The notes beneath the pieces were generated by a model. That model did not search any database and was not told the origin of the DNA. It saw only the letters and a program-made list of their open reading frames with translations. 60,981 nucleotides of DNA from Nocardia vinacea NBRC 16497. GTDB lineage: Bacteria; Actinomycetota; Actinomycetes; Mycobacteriales; Mycobacteriaceae. Location: NCBI RefSeq assembly GCF_000308835.1, contig NZ_BAGN01000413.1, forward strand, positions 1 to 60,981. The letters are read 5' to 3'. Position 1 is the first letter of the stretch. Every line of letters begins with the position of its first letter. This document shows positions 60,919-60,981 of this stretch, one piece after another. The position numbers and the translations under genes are program-made.

Positions 60919-60981
60919 ACAACCATCAAGTGGCCTGATTTTCGAAGAGCGCCACCGGCCGAAATTCGAAGAGCGTCGACA

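Larger units (their letters stand above)
58830..60981 (+). mobile_element. Complete IS21-family insertion sequence
   Basis: The left end reads TGTCAGCGCTCTTCGAAAG and the right end, reverse-complemented, TGTCGACGCTCTTCGAATT; both start TGTC. Each end contains two spaced copies of a GCGCTCTTCGAAA-like unit (58835-58847 and 58860-58872; 60940-60952 and 60964-60976), as usual for IS21. It encodes IstA and IstB. The right end coincides with the window's last base, so the target duplication cannot be checked. Confidence 0.92.

Noticed and set aside
1..60981. CRISPR arrays or rRNA operons
   Set aside because: No regularly spaced identical repeats and no rRNA-like conserved segments were seen in the window.

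Overview
The window is about 61 kb of high-GC DNA that looks like a mycolic-acid actinomycete, most probably Nocardia or a close relative. The basis is the protein mix: an EthA-like Baeyer-Villiger monooxygenase, mycofactocin-type SDRs, a Ddn-like deazaflavin reductase, an F420/LLM-type oxidoreductase, PucR, HxlR and TetR regulators, and frequent GTG starts. I saw no rRNA, tRNA or CRISPR. No species can be fixed from this sequence alone.

Layout. 0-4.3 kb: a frameshifted MalT/LuxR-type ATPase regulator, a class III adenylate cyclase, an HxlR regulator and a small membrane ORF. 4.3-12.8 kb: a ketone/alcohol oxidation block with an alpha/beta hydrolase plus Baeyer-Villiger monooxygenase pair, and a GMC alcohol oxidoreductase plus aldehyde dehydrogenase pair, each next to its own PucR regulator. 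12.9-15.9 kb: ferredoxin reductase, small ferredoxin and a CrtA-like monooxygenase, divergent from a TetR. 16.1-31 kb: repeated small modules of one HxlR or TetR regulator with a reductase (SDR, quinone oxidoreductase, Old Yellow Enzyme, aldo/keto reductase, LLM enzyme) and alpha/beta hydrolases, one of them fluoroacetate-dehalogenase-like. 30.2-36 kb: hydrolase, PrpE-type acyl-CoA synthetase, two mycofactocin-type SDRs and an AcuI-type acryloyl-CoA reductase, which together read as an acrylate or allylic-alcohol to propionyl-CoA route. 36.1-36.3 kb: a gene-free cluster of strong inverted repeats. 36.5-42.2 kb: an OYE, SDR, two-hydrolase and dimeric-barrel-protein run, divergent from a TetR across a 30-bp near-perfect palindrome. 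42.2-49.6 kb: a scarred region with a broken Tn3-family transposase, a captured quinone-oxidoreductase fragment, a hydrolase shred, a duplicated TetR promoter and a frameshifted alcohol dehydrogenase, interspersed with intact quinone oxidoreductase, lipase-like hydrolase, HxlR and SDR genes. 49.6-51.8 kb: Ddn-like reductase, DUF4345-like membrane protein and nitronate monooxygenase.

52-58.9 kb looks like an imported defence-type island. It holds an AT-richer LPO_1073/Vpar_1526-like gene, a protein with an RHxxxH HEPN-type motif, a tandem helix-turn-helix protein, a CxxC mini-protein, an OLD-family ATPase/TOPRIM nuclease, a SHOCT protein and a small EACC1-like protein whose downstream gene is cut by a complete IS21-family element (58830-60981). 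The right end of the IS coincides with the last base of the window.

How it fits together (inference): most of the window is an electrophile/ketone/alcohol catabolic and detoxification region. All five HxlR proteins carry the N-terminal cysteine known from thiol-reactive sensors of this family, and they sit beside enzymes that reduce enones, quinones and aldehydes. Palindromes shared between promoters link separate modules into local regulons: one of the GTAAACCGATCGGTGTAC type at three promoters, and one of the AGATAGTA-AA-TACTATCT type at two. Recombination between paralogous modules and mobile elements has left recognisable debris.
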